Shown here: one piece after another, positions 1 through 5,233 of the stretch
How the letters are laid out: the number at the start of each line of letters is the position of its first letter
Position numbering within the stretch: the first letter of the stretch is position 1
Origin: Thermoplasmata archaeon
Lineage (GTDB): Archaea; Thermoplasmatota; Thermoplasmata; Thermoplasmatales; B87-G9
Assembly (NCBI GenBank): GCA_003649695.1
Contig: QMSR01000064.1
Coordinates: 1-5,233, forward strand
Direction: 5' to 3'
DNA length: 5,233 nt
Position numbers and translations under genes: made by a program
The notes under the pieces: model-generated
What the model was told of the DNA's origin: nothing
Seen by the model: the letters and a program-made list of their open reading frames with translations, nothing else
Databases searched by the model: none

Positions 1-260
1 GGGAAGGACGCCTTGAGCGCATCCTCCACCGCTCCGAGGTAATCCTCCCTCGCCCCCCGCGAGGGCCGTCCCTCGAGGGCTGCGTGGGACATCCTGAGCT
101 CCGCCCCCTCGGCCTCGGCCATGGCCCTTAGCTCCTCGGGCACCCTACCGAGGACCAGCTCCGCAAGGATCTTCCTCCTGTCCGGGTAAGGGACTACGCG
201 CACCACCCTTCCCCCTTCGAGGATCACTAGGCCCTCTAGCTTGGGGACTGCGATCCTCAT
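1..260 (-). CDS. Unrecognised protein, N-terminal part only (cut by window edge)
   Basis: The frame is open from the start codon to base 1, giving about 86 residues of an incomplete protein that begins MRIAVPKLEGLVILEGG. Two adjacent ATG codons are possible, at 263 and 260. I chose 260 because a GGTGA ribosome-binding motif at 269-265 lies only one base before the first ATG but four before the second. The stop of the upstream TIM-barrel gene shares one base with this start, so the two are probably translationally coupled. The visible part has a short beta-rich start (IAVPKLEGLVILEGGRVVRV), then charged helical sequence with a PEELRAMAEAEG stretch and a REDYLGAVEDALKASF stretch. The order (small beta unit, 'G-x-V-P-E-E-L' helix, then a 'DY' helix) is faintly like the N-terminal domain of archaeal Nop5/Nop56, the box C/D RNP protein. 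The resemblance is too weak to name it. Codon use matches the neighbours, so I regard it as a real gene of unknown function. Confidence 0.72.
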   Translation of the reverse strand, partial: MRIAVPKLEGLVILEGGRVVRVVPYPDRRKILAELVLGRVPEELRAMAEAEGAELRMSHAALEGRPSRGAREDYLGAVEDALKASF

Positions 261-1264
261 CATTTCACCCTTCTCGCGAAGACCCTCTCAAGCATGATCT
301 TCATGTACTTCGCGTCGTGCTCCAGGAGGGGGGAGATCGAGATGATCGTGATGTCGTAGTCGAGCTCTGCCAGAGCCTCGGCCATGATCTCGAACCTCAG
401 GTCTCCCCTCTTTATCGGCAGGAGGCGCAGCTCCCTTCCCGCCTCGTGCTCCACGCCTGCAAACCTGACGTAATGCCTCTTGAGCCCGTGGAGGTGCCCC
501 CTGAACTCCTCCAGCGCCTCTAGGAACTGGTTTGCCCTCCTGAACTTCCCATACTCGCGTGCATGGAGGTAAGGGAAATTCAGGACTGGTATGATCTTCA
601 GCCTCTTTGAGAGCTCGAAGAGCTCCTCCTTGTCCCCGAAGACCTCAGGCTTGCCGCTGATCTCGAATCCCAGCTTAACTTTGATCTTCCTCCTTCTCAT
701 CTCCCTCTGGATTTCCTTGATGTTCCTGATCATGTTCTGCATGGCCTCCTCCCTGCTGAGTCCCATGTAGAGGCCGGTCTTGTTGACCAGTAGGTCCGCC
801 CCCAGGACCTGGGCAAAGTAAGCGCTCCAGAGTATCTCCTCGATGCTCCTCCTGGCCCCCTCGCCGGTGCCCGTCAGCTCCATATAGTAGGGGGAGTGGG
901 CGGAGAGCATGACGTCGAACTCCTTGGCGATCCTGGCCACGTCCTCCAGCTCCTGGTAGCTGGACGCTAGGTTCCACCTGGGTAGGTGGATGACGATGTC
1001 CCCCTCCTCCAGCACCTTCTCCGGCCCCGCGTAGACGTAGCCGCCGTCCGTCTGTGTCAGTACGTCTAGGACTACTCCCAGCTCTGGTGCCTCCCTGGCC
1101 ACCATCCCCTCCATGTCCTTGGTCACGGGTGTCTCCTCCCAGTAGAACCTGATGAACTGGACCTCCAGGGCGTTGAGGCCGCTCTTCATCACCTCCTCGA
1201 CGGCGTTGATGAGCTTCCTCCCCTTGCAGGAGAGGGGAATGCCTGCGGGGCCGAACCGATACAT
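260..1264 (-). CDS. Endonuclease IV/xylose-isomerase-like TIM-barrel protein, metal site largely degenerate
   Basis: This 334-residue protein belongs to the AP-endonuclease 2/sugar-phosphate isomerase TIM-barrel superfamily (COG0648-like archaeal branch). The signature runs in order: RFGPAGIPLSCKG at 3-15, ALEVQFIR at 32-39, SAHSPYY at 121-127, NKTGLY at 161-166, FEISGK at 200-205, LNFPYLHAR at 228-236, VRFAGVEH at 266-273 and IISISPLLEHDAKYMK at 307-322. Classical members bind zinc and cut DNA at abasic sites. Against the archaeal pattern as I remember it, His123 and Glu201 are kept. The other expected ligands are changed: the HPG His is Lys162, the D-x-x-H pair is Asn229/Tyr232, the HFS His is Arg267, and the Glu of ESP is Ile310. 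Residues about 42-105 contain an extra segment of about 50 residues relative to simple archaeal members of about 280. Standard AP-endonuclease activity is therefore doubtful; a different sugar-binding or structural role is possible. The start ATG at 1264 follows a TATA-like box about 30 bases upstream, with almost no leader. A cotranscribed unknown gene follows. Family is fairly sure, function unknown. Confidence 0.85.
   Translation of the reverse strand: MYRFGPAGIPLSCKGRKLINAVEEVMKSGLNALEVQFIRFYWEETPVTKDMEGMVAREAPELGVVLDVLTQTDGGYVYAGPEKVLEEGDIVIHLPRWNLASSYQELEDVARIAKEFDVMLSAHSPYYMELTGTGEGARRSIEEILWSAYFAQVLGADLLVNKTGLYMGLSREEAMQNMIRNIKEIQREMRRRKIKVKLGFEISGKPEVFGDKEELFELSKRLKIIPVLNFPYLHAREYGKFRRANQFLEALEEFRGHLHGLKRHYVRFAGVEHEAGRELRLLPIKRGDLRFEIMAEALAELDYDITIISISPLLEHDAKYMKIMLERVFARRVK
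265..269 (-). promoter_or_regulatory. GGTGA ribosome-binding site that decides the start of the leftmost gene
   Basis: Read on the minus strand, GGTGA (269 to 265) lies inside the last codons of the TIM-barrel gene and matches the archaeal anti-Shine-Dalgarno sequence. It is followed by AATG and then ATG at 260. A spacing of four bases to the second ATG is workable, while one base to the first ATG is too short. This supports internal re-initiation in a two-gene transcript. Confidence 0.5.
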
Positions 1265-1279
1265 GCTGTCCCAGCATTT

Positions 1280-1287
1280 CTTTTATT
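1280..1287 (+). promoter_or_regulatory. TATA-like box for the raSEA operon
   Basis: The plus-strand sequence CTTTTATT is centred about 25 bases before the GTG at 1309. That is the spacing expected for an archaeal promoter driving a leaderless transcript from that GTG. The same promoter would also serve a 24-base leader for an ATG at 1333, which has GGGAG at 1322-1326. It is one of only two AT-rich blocks in an otherwise GC-rich divergent gap, so promoter identity is likely even though the exact start is not settled. Confidence 0.5.
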
Positions 1288-1297
1288 CCCAATAAAA
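1281..1297. repeat. Perfect 7-base inverted repeat (TTTTATT-CCC-AATAAAA) in the divergent promoter
   Basis: The two arms, 1281-1287 and 1291-1297, are exact reverse complements separated by CCC. The flanking bases 1280 and 1298 do not pair, so the symmetry stops there. Each arm coincides with a TATA-like box for one direction. The palindrome can be explained simply as two facing promoter elements, or it could be a binding site for a dimeric regulator that would control both directions together. Confidence 0.7.
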
Positions 1298-1298
1298 C
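1290..1298 (-). promoter_or_regulatory. TATA-like box for the leftward gene pair
   Basis: On the minus strand the sequence reads GTTTTATTG. Its centre lies about 30 bases before the A of the start ATG at 1264. Archaeal TATA boxes sit about 26 bases before transcription starts, so the transcript would have a leader of only a few bases or none. No good ribosome-binding motif precedes that ATG (the preceding bases are GCTGGGACAGC), which agrees with a nearly leaderless message. This is a motif-level prediction only. Confidence 0.45.
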
Positions 1299-1308
1299 TA
1301 ACCATGGC

Positions 1309-2346
1309 GTGGAGTGGCATCGGGAGCTCAAGATGAAGATGGCCTCGTTGTCGAGGAGGCTCAAGTACGGTAGGAGAAGCCCCAATCCGATCCCCTCAAT
1401 CTGGAGGGAAAAGGACCACCTGAACGGGGAGCCCGTGGACTCCCTGGTGGCGATCTTCAGGACTGGCGGATGCAGGCACTTCCTGGACTCGGGCTGCACG
1501 ATGTGCGGATACTACACCGGCGCCCTTCCGAGGCCCATCGACGAGGACCTGGCCATGGAGCAGGTGGAGAGGCTGCTCTCCTCCCACTCGGGGGAGCCGA
1601 TGGTCAAGGTGTACACCTCGGGCAGCATCCTGGATCCCTGGGAGTTCCCACCCACGGCCCTGAGGGGGCTGCTGGACGGCCTCTGCGGGACGGTGGAGGC
1701 CATAGTCCTGGAGAGCAGGCCGGAGTTCGTCACCCCTTCGGCACTCCAGATGCTGGAGGGGTGCGGCAGCAGGATCTACGTGGCGCTGGGACTGGAGAGC
1801 GTAAACGAGTTCGTTAGGAACGTCCTCATAAACAAGGATCTGAGCATGGAGGCGTACCAAAGGGCCGTCTCACTCCTCCGCTCCGAGGGGTTCGGGATCA
1901 AGGTGTATGTGTTGCTTAAGCCTCCATTCCTCACGGAGAGGGAGGCCATGGCTGATTCCATAGCCACGATAAAGTTCGCGCTGGGGCACGCCGACATAGT
2001 CTCGCTGAACCCCGTGAACGTCCAGTCCGGGACGGTCGTGGAGTACCTGTGGAAGAGGGGCCTTTACAGGCCACCCTGGCTCTGGACCGTGGTGGAGGTC
2101 CTCAAGGTGGGGAAGGGCAGCGGGAGGGTTCTGGTCTCCCACCCAACAGCGCCCGGCAGGCCCAGGGGGCCGCACAACGACGGTTCCGACGACAGGGAGG
2201 TCTCCGAGGCCATCTACAGGTTCAGCTGGACCCAGGATTATAGCTATTTGGAGATCGACGGTCCCTCTAGGAGGAAGTGGGCCGCCTACATAGGATTTGA
2301 GGACAAAGCGGTGATGAGGGGGAATGTGGAGGAGGCGATCTTCTGA
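1309..2346 (+). CDS. raSEA: Archaeosine synthase radical SAM subunit RaSEA
   Basis: RaSEA is the radical SAM partner of ArcS in making archaeosine at position 15 of the tRNA D-arm. ArcS adds lysine to preQ0 in tRNA and RaSEA cleaves that adduct to leave the formamidine base. The call rests on strong family motifs (COG1244 type): IWREKDHLNG at 31-40, the cluster motif C55-x7-C63-x2-C66 with CGYYTGA after it, VKVYTSGSILDP at 99-110, LESRPEFVT at 134-142, ALGLESVNEFVR at 159-170, VLLKPPFLTEREA at 201-213, SLNPVNVQSGTVVE at 232-245 and YRPPWLWTVVEVL at 253-265. At 345 residues the length is normal. The C-terminal RGPHN-D-G-S-D-D (286-295) and GPSRRKW (318-324) segments lack cysteines that I recall in other members. 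The start is GTG 1309 if the message is leaderless; ATG 1333 with GGGAG six bases upstream would shorten it by eight residues. The 3' end overlaps the next gene by 23 bases. The partners ArcS and TGT are not in view. Confidence 0.93.
   Translation: MEWHRELKMKMASLSRRLKYGRRSPNPIPSIWREKDHLNGEPVDSLVAIFRTGGCRHFLDSGCTMCGYYTGALPRPIDEDLAMEQVERLLSSHSGEPMVKVYTSGSILDPWEFPPTALRGLLDGLCGTVEAIVLESRPEFVTPSALQMLEGCGSRIYVALGLESVNEFVRNVLINKDLSMEAYQRAVSLLRSEGFGIKVYVLLKPPFLTEREAMADSIATIKFALGHADIVSLNPVNVQSGTVVEYLWKRGLYRPPWLWTVVEVLKVGKGSGRVLVSHPTAPGRPRGPHNDGSDDREVSEAIYRFSWTQDYSYLEIDGPSRRKWAAYIGFEDKAVMRGNVEEAIF
2310..2314 (+). promoter_or_regulatory. GGTGA ribosome-binding site for the DHH nuclease, inside raSEA
   Basis: GGTGA lies nine bases before the ATG at 2324, within the last codons of raSEA. 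It supports that ATG even though it gives a 23-base overlap with the preceding gene. The next in-frame GTG codons fall within the first beta strand of the DHH domain and are too late to be starts. The intervening GAGGGGGA is also purine-rich but touches the ATG too closely to act alone. Confidence 0.45.
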
Positions 2347-3778
2347 ACGGGCGCTGAGCGAGGCCCTGCGCAGGGCTGCCGAGCTCCTGTCCTCGTGGGA
2401 CAGGGCCCTAGTGGTGGGGCACCGGGACGCGGACGGGGTTACGGCTACAGCGATCGCCCTGCGCACCCTGGAGGCCATGGGGATAGAGGCGGGATACGAG
2501 ATCGTCCAGGAGCTGAGCTCCCAGGTTCTGGCATCCCTTGCATCCAGGAGCGTGCCCATCTGGTTCGTCGACATCGGGGCGGGTTGGCTGCCGCAGCTCA
2601 GAGGGCTGAGGTTCGTGTTGACGGACCACCACCCGCCCAGGGAGGCGGAGATCCCCGAGCACGTGAGGAGGGACATAGGGGAGTTCGCCGAGCTGACTTC
2701 CGACCTCTACGGTGGGGCGGTCATCCCCGAGTGGTACGGCTACAGCGGCTCATTCGAGATCTCCGGCGCGGGCGTGACGTACCTACTCTCGAGGGAGATC
2801 CTGGGCAGGAACGGGTATCTCGCGTCCCTGGCGGTCGTGGGCGCCCTCGGCGACCTCCAGGACGAGGCCACCGGTAGGCTTGAGGGGCTGAACAGGAGGA
2901 TTCTCTCCGATGCGGTGGCCGAGGGGAACATGGAGGTTGAGCTGGACCTGAGGTCCTTCGGCAGGTCCAGCCGACCGGCGATCCAGTACCTGCGTTTCGT
3001 CTCCGACCCCGTGATCCCTGGCGTGACCCAGTGCGGGAGGTGCGTTGAGGCCTTTCTCAGGGAGAGCGGCATAGAACCGGGCGCCCTGCGGGCAAGGTCG
3101 TGGGAGGAGCTCCCGAGGGAGGATAAGAAGAGGATCGTCTCCGCCCTGGTGAGGAAGGCCCTGGAGTTCGGCCTCGAGCCCGACGAGATATCGAGGCTGA
3201 TAGGCGAAAGCTACACCCTCGTGGGGGAGGAGAAAACCATCAGGGATGCCAAAGAATTTGCAACGCTCCTCAACGCCTGCGTGAGGCAGGGGGAGACGGA
3301 ACTCGCGGTCTCGCTGGCGAAGGGGGAAAGGGGTGCGACCCTACTCCTCGCCGAAGAGGTGGCCAAGGCGTACAGGAGGCAGCTCTTCGAGTCCCTGAAG
3401 ATCGTCAGCGGGACCCTGGGCCTGCAGCGCAGGGGGGCCGTGGCCTACTTCCATGCGGGGCCCCTGGTTCCCGACTCCATCGTGGGCGTGGTCACGAGCA
3501 TCCTCATGTCCCGTTACGGCTCGGCCATACCCGTACTAGTGGGCCTCGCGGACACGGACGACATGGTGAAGGCCTCAGTGAGGCTCTCCCCAAGGCTGAA
3601 GGGGGGATCCCTCCACCTTGGGGCTATAGTGTCCAGGAGCGCGGAGGCCGTGGGGGGCTACGGTGGCGGTCATGCCGTGGCCGCCGGCGCCACCATACCC
3701 AGGGGTTCGGAGGAGGGCTTCATAGAGCTCCTGGTCAGGATGGTCGAGGAATCCCTTAATAATGAAGTTGAATTATGA
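2324..3778 (+). CDS. Archaeal RecJ/GAN-like DHH-DHHA1 single-strand exonuclease
   Basis: This is a 484-residue DHH-superfamily phosphoesterase of the archaeal RecJ type (COG0608). The DHH catalytic domain shows motif I HRDADG at 33-38 (Asp35, Asp37), motif II VDIG at 82-85 (Asp83), the name-giving DHH at 101-103 and motif IV GALGDLQD at 173-180 (Asp177). A DHHA1 substrate-binding domain ends the protein, with KASVRLSP at 416-423 and the GGYGGGHAVAAG loop at 444-455. All metal ligands seem present, so it should be an active two-metal (Mn or Mg) nuclease acting on single-stranded DNA or RNA ends. Length matches euryarchaeal GAN, the GINS-associated 5'-3' nuclease, and the catalytically intact RecJ homologues, unlike the inactive Cdc45/RecJdbh form of many crenarchaea. 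Which of these roles applies cannot be told from sequence. The middle insert carries Cys237 and Cys240, a lone CxxC of unclear meaning. It overlaps raSEA upstream by 23 bases and tes downstream by 17, so it is probably cotranslated with them. Confidence 0.9.
   Translation: MWRRRSSERALSEALRRAAELLSSWDRALVVGHRDADGVTATAIALRTLEAMGIEAGYEIVQELSSQVLASLASRSVPIWFVDIGAGWLPQLRGLRFVLTDHHPPREAEIPEHVRRDIGEFAELTSDLYGGAVIPEWYGYSGSFEISGAGVTYLLSREILGRNGYLASLAVVGALGDLQDEATGRLEGLNRRILSDAVAEGNMEVELDLRSFGRSSRPAIQYLRFVSDPVIPGVTQCGRCVEAFLRESGIEPGALRARSWEELPREDKKRIVSALVRKALEFGLEPDEISRLIGESYTLVGEEKTIRDAKEFATLLNACVRQGETELAVSLAKGERGATLLLAEEVAKAYRRQLFESLKIVSGTLGLQRRGAVAYFHAGPLVPDSIVGVVTSILMSRYGSAIPVLVGLADTDDMVKASVRLSPRLKGGSLHLGAIVSRSAEAVGGYGGGHAVAAGATIPRGSEEGFIELLVRMVEESLNNEVEL
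3756..3763 (+). promoter_or_regulatory. Possible internal TATA-like box before tes
   Basis: TTAATAAT stands out as AT-rich in a GC-rich coding region at the end of the nuclease gene. Its centre is about 26 bases before the in-frame ATG at 3786, the spacing of a leaderless archaeal promoter. It also encodes the Leu-Asn-Asn of the nuclease C-terminus and overlaps the earlier tes ATG at 3762, so the AT richness may be incidental. Confidence 0.22.
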
Positions 3779-5233
3779 TCGAGACATGCTCAAGCGGGGC
3801 TTCAAGGGGAAGGTCATTCAGTCCCACAAGCTCAAGCTCGGCCTTCCCAGGATAACGGTGTCGACCTGCCCCATCTGCGGGAGGCTCGTTCCGGCCAGGG
3901 TGTTCGAGAGGGACGGAAAGGTGATAATAGAGAAGGAGTGCCCGTACCACGGCCACTTCGAGGACGTATACAACGGGGACGTCGAGGTCTATGAGTTCAT
4001 GGAGAAGTGGGCCGTCGACGGCATAGGGCTCAGGAACCCCAACACCTCCGTCGTCAAGGGTTGCCCGTGGGACTGCGGTCTCTGTTCCCTGCACTTCTCC
4101 CACTCCGGCATAGTGAACATAGATCTCACGAACCGCTGCAACATGCGCTGCCCGATATGCTTTGCCAACGCCGCCGCTGCCGGATACGTCTATGAGCCGG
4201 ATCTTGAGGAGATCGTGGCTATGATGGAGCTCGTGCGCAGCGAGCTCCCGGTGCCCGCGCCGGCGGTCCAGTTCGCCGGAGGGGAACCCACCATCTACCC
4301 ACACTTCTTCGAGGTCATCAGGGAGGCCAAGAGATTGGGCTTCTCCCAGATTCAGGTGGCCACGAATGGGCTCAAGCTGGCCGAGGAGAGCGATTTCTGC
4401 CAGCGCATGGCCGACGCGGGGATGAATACCGTCTACCTCCAGTTCGACGGCTTCAAATCCGAGACCTACGCCAAGGCGAGGGGCGACCCTAACTTCCTGG
4501 AGGTCAAGATGAAGGCCATCGAGAACTGCAGGGCCGTGAAGCCCTCTCCCCTGGCTACGGTTCTGGTACCCACGGTCCTGAGGGGCGTCAACGACGACGA
4601 AGTCGGGCAAATTGTGAGCTTCGCCCTTGACAACCTAGACGTGATCAGGGCCGTCAACTTCCAGCCGGTCTCGCTATCGGGGAGGATCCCCCAGGAGGCC
4701 CTGCTGGAGGGCAGGTACACGCTCGGGGACTTGGTGAACGACCTCCTCGCCCAGACCGACTACTTCAACTCGAAAGAGGACTTCTTCCCGGTGCCGGTGG
4801 CGGGCATCATATCCGAGCTCGCCTCCGCGATCCTGAACAAGCCCTACGTTGCCTTCACCTCGAGCCCCTACTGCGGTCTGGCCACCTACCTCTTCAAGTA
4901 CTCCGACGGGGGCACGGAGAAGGTCATACCCATCACCGAGTTTGTGGACGTGGAGGGCTTCATGAGGGAGGCCGTCGAGATGCTCCCTGATCTGGAAAAG
5001 GGCAAGTTCAAGATATTCAAGCTCCTAAGGGCAAAGAGGCTGCTGAAATACATCGACGAGGGCAAGCTGCCGCAGGGGATGGGCATCAAGAAGCTGCTTT
5101 GGTCCCTTATCGGAACCGGGAAGAGGGAGTATTTGGCTAAGTTCCACTGGAACAGCCTCTTCATAGGCGCAATGCACTTCATGGATCCCTACGACTACGA
5201 CGTGGTCAGGGTGATGAGGTGCGTCGTCCACTA
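3762..5233 (+). CDS. tes: Tetraether lipid synthase family radical SAM protein (Tes/GDGT-MAS, MJ0619-like), C-terminus cut off
   Basis: The frame is open from ATG 3762 to the window end (490 codons), and is closely patterned on MJ0619, the tetraether synthase. Tes joins the ends of two phytanyl chains by radical C-C coupling to make macrocyclic and GDGT membrane lipids. In order: an N-terminal rubredoxin-like element with C36-x2-C39 and C60-PYHGHF; an auxiliary-cluster motif C101-x3-C105-x2-C108 (GCPWDCGLC); the radical SAM motif C126-x3-C130-x2-C133 in NRCNMRCPICFANA; GGEP at 173-176; QVATNGLKLA; YLQFDG; LVPTVLRGVNDDEVG; FQPVSLSGR; SPYCGLATYLF with C371; and HFMDPYDYD then RCVVH with C487, where further C-terminal ligand motifs should follow. 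These fit the several Fe-S clusters plus mononuclear iron site known in Tes. The start at 3762 overlaps the nuclease stop by 17 bases and has GAGG at 3746-3749; ATG 3786 would remove eight residues. Paralogues exist, and MJ0619 was once assigned a methanopterin methylation role, so the exact substrate is inferred. Confidence 0.9.
   Translation, partial: MKLNYDRDMLKRGFKGKVIQSHKLKLGLPRITVSTCPICGRLVPARVFERDGKVIIEKECPYHGHFEDVYNGDVEVYEFMEKWAVDGIGLRNPNTSVVKGCPWDCGLCSLHFSHSGIVNIDLTNRCNMRCPICFANAAAAGYVYEPDLEEIVAMMELVRSELPVPAPAVQFAGGEPTIYPHFFEVIREAKRLGFSQIQVATNGLKLAEESDFCQRMADAGMNTVYLQFDGFKSETYAKARGDPNFLEVKMKAIENCRAVKPSPLATVLVPTVLRGVNDDEVGQIVSFALDNLDVIRAVNFQPVSLSGRIPQEALLEGRYTLGDLVNDLLAQTDYFNSKEDFFPVPVAGIISELASAILNKPYVAFTSSPYCGLATYLFKYSDGGTEKVIPITEFVDVEGFMREAVEMLPDLEKGKFKIFKLLRAKRLLKYIDEGKLPQGMGIKKLLWSLIGTGKREYLAKFHWNSLFIGAMHFMDPYDYDVVRVMRCVVH

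Noticed and set aside
1281..1297. The inverted repeat as a transcription terminator hairpin
   Set aside because: The stem is seven A/T pairs with a three-base loop, very weak at thermophilic temperatures. It lies between two divergent gene starts, where no transcript needs to end.
1304..1336. ATG at 1304 as the start of raSEA
   Set aside because: It is out of frame with raSEA and meets TGA after ten codons. GTG 1309 or ATG 1333 are the in-frame choices.
675..1499. Minus-strand frame of 274 codons overlapping the TIM-barrel gene and the start of raSEA
   Set aside because: It is a frame shadow: long runs of R, G, H and Q typical of out-of-frame reading of GC-rich codons, and it would cross the divergent promoter.
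1870..2676. Minus-strand open frame of 268 codons across the raSEA/nuclease junction
   Set aside because: It spans two well-supported plus-strand genes and has no domain signal; it is an antisense shadow produced by codon bias.
3032..3046. The CxxC (Cys237/Cys240) in the nuclease as a zinc ribbon
   Set aside because: Only one CxxC pair is present, with no second Cys/His pair nearby in the insert, so a zinc site cannot be supported.
3756..4610. Long minus-strand open frame of 284 codons opposite tes
   Set aside because: It lies wholly opposite a gene with unmistakable cysteine motifs and family-wide similarity. Its translation is low-complexity in character (VGLGFEAVELEVDGIHP) and has no recognisable domain. 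GC-rich coding DNA readily leaves the antisense strand open.
1..5233. CRISPR arrays, tRNA or rRNA genes, transposons, defence or toxin-antitoxin systems
   Set aside because: Apart from the 44-base gap, the window is covered by five coding genes. I saw no direct repeat series, tRNA-like cloverleaf consensus, transposase motif or small toxin-like pair.

Overview
This is a fully packed, GC-rich archaeal stretch. The archaeal assignment rests on three things: a clear RaSEA archaeosine-synthase subunit, a MJ0619/Tes-type tetraether lipid synthase, and TATA-like boxes in the only intergenic gap. Arginine is mostly encoded by AGG, isoleucine often by ATA, and proteins are rich in E, R and K, which suggests a thermophile. 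The exact lineage cannot be fixed from the sequence. A thermophilic member of the Thermoproteota/Korarchaeota side is plausible but is only inference.

The window holds two divergent gene sets separated by 44 bases (1265-1308). Leftward on the minus strand is a 334-residue TIM-barrel protein of the endonuclease IV/xylose-isomerase-like family (260-1264). It is followed, with a one-base stop/start overlap, by an unrecognised gene that leaves the window at base 1. Rightward on the plus strand are three overlapping genes: raSEA (1309-2346), a RecJ/GAN-like DHH exonuclease (2324-3778) and tes (from 3762 to past base 5233). The overlaps are 23 and 17 bases, so the three are probably one operon with coupled translation.

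The 44-base gap contains a perfect 7-base inverted repeat, TTTTATT-CCC-AATAAAA. Each arm can be read as the TATA box of one direction, placed about 25-30 bases before the respective start codon. That fits two leaderless or nearly leaderless transcripts fired from one compact bidirectional promoter.

The plus-strand genes cover tRNA modification (archaeosine at G15), DNA or RNA end processing (possibly replication-linked through GINS) and membrane lipid tetraether formation. All are core archaeal functions, and two of the three are radical SAM Fe-S enzymes, but no shared pathway is known. The least ordinary item is the endonuclease IV-like protein. Its fold and flanking motifs are recognisable, yet most expected metal-binding residues appear replaced, and it carries an extra segment of about 50 residues. 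It looks like a divergent subfamily with a changed or lost metal centre. I saw no tRNA, rRNA, CRISPR array, insertion sequence or defence system.
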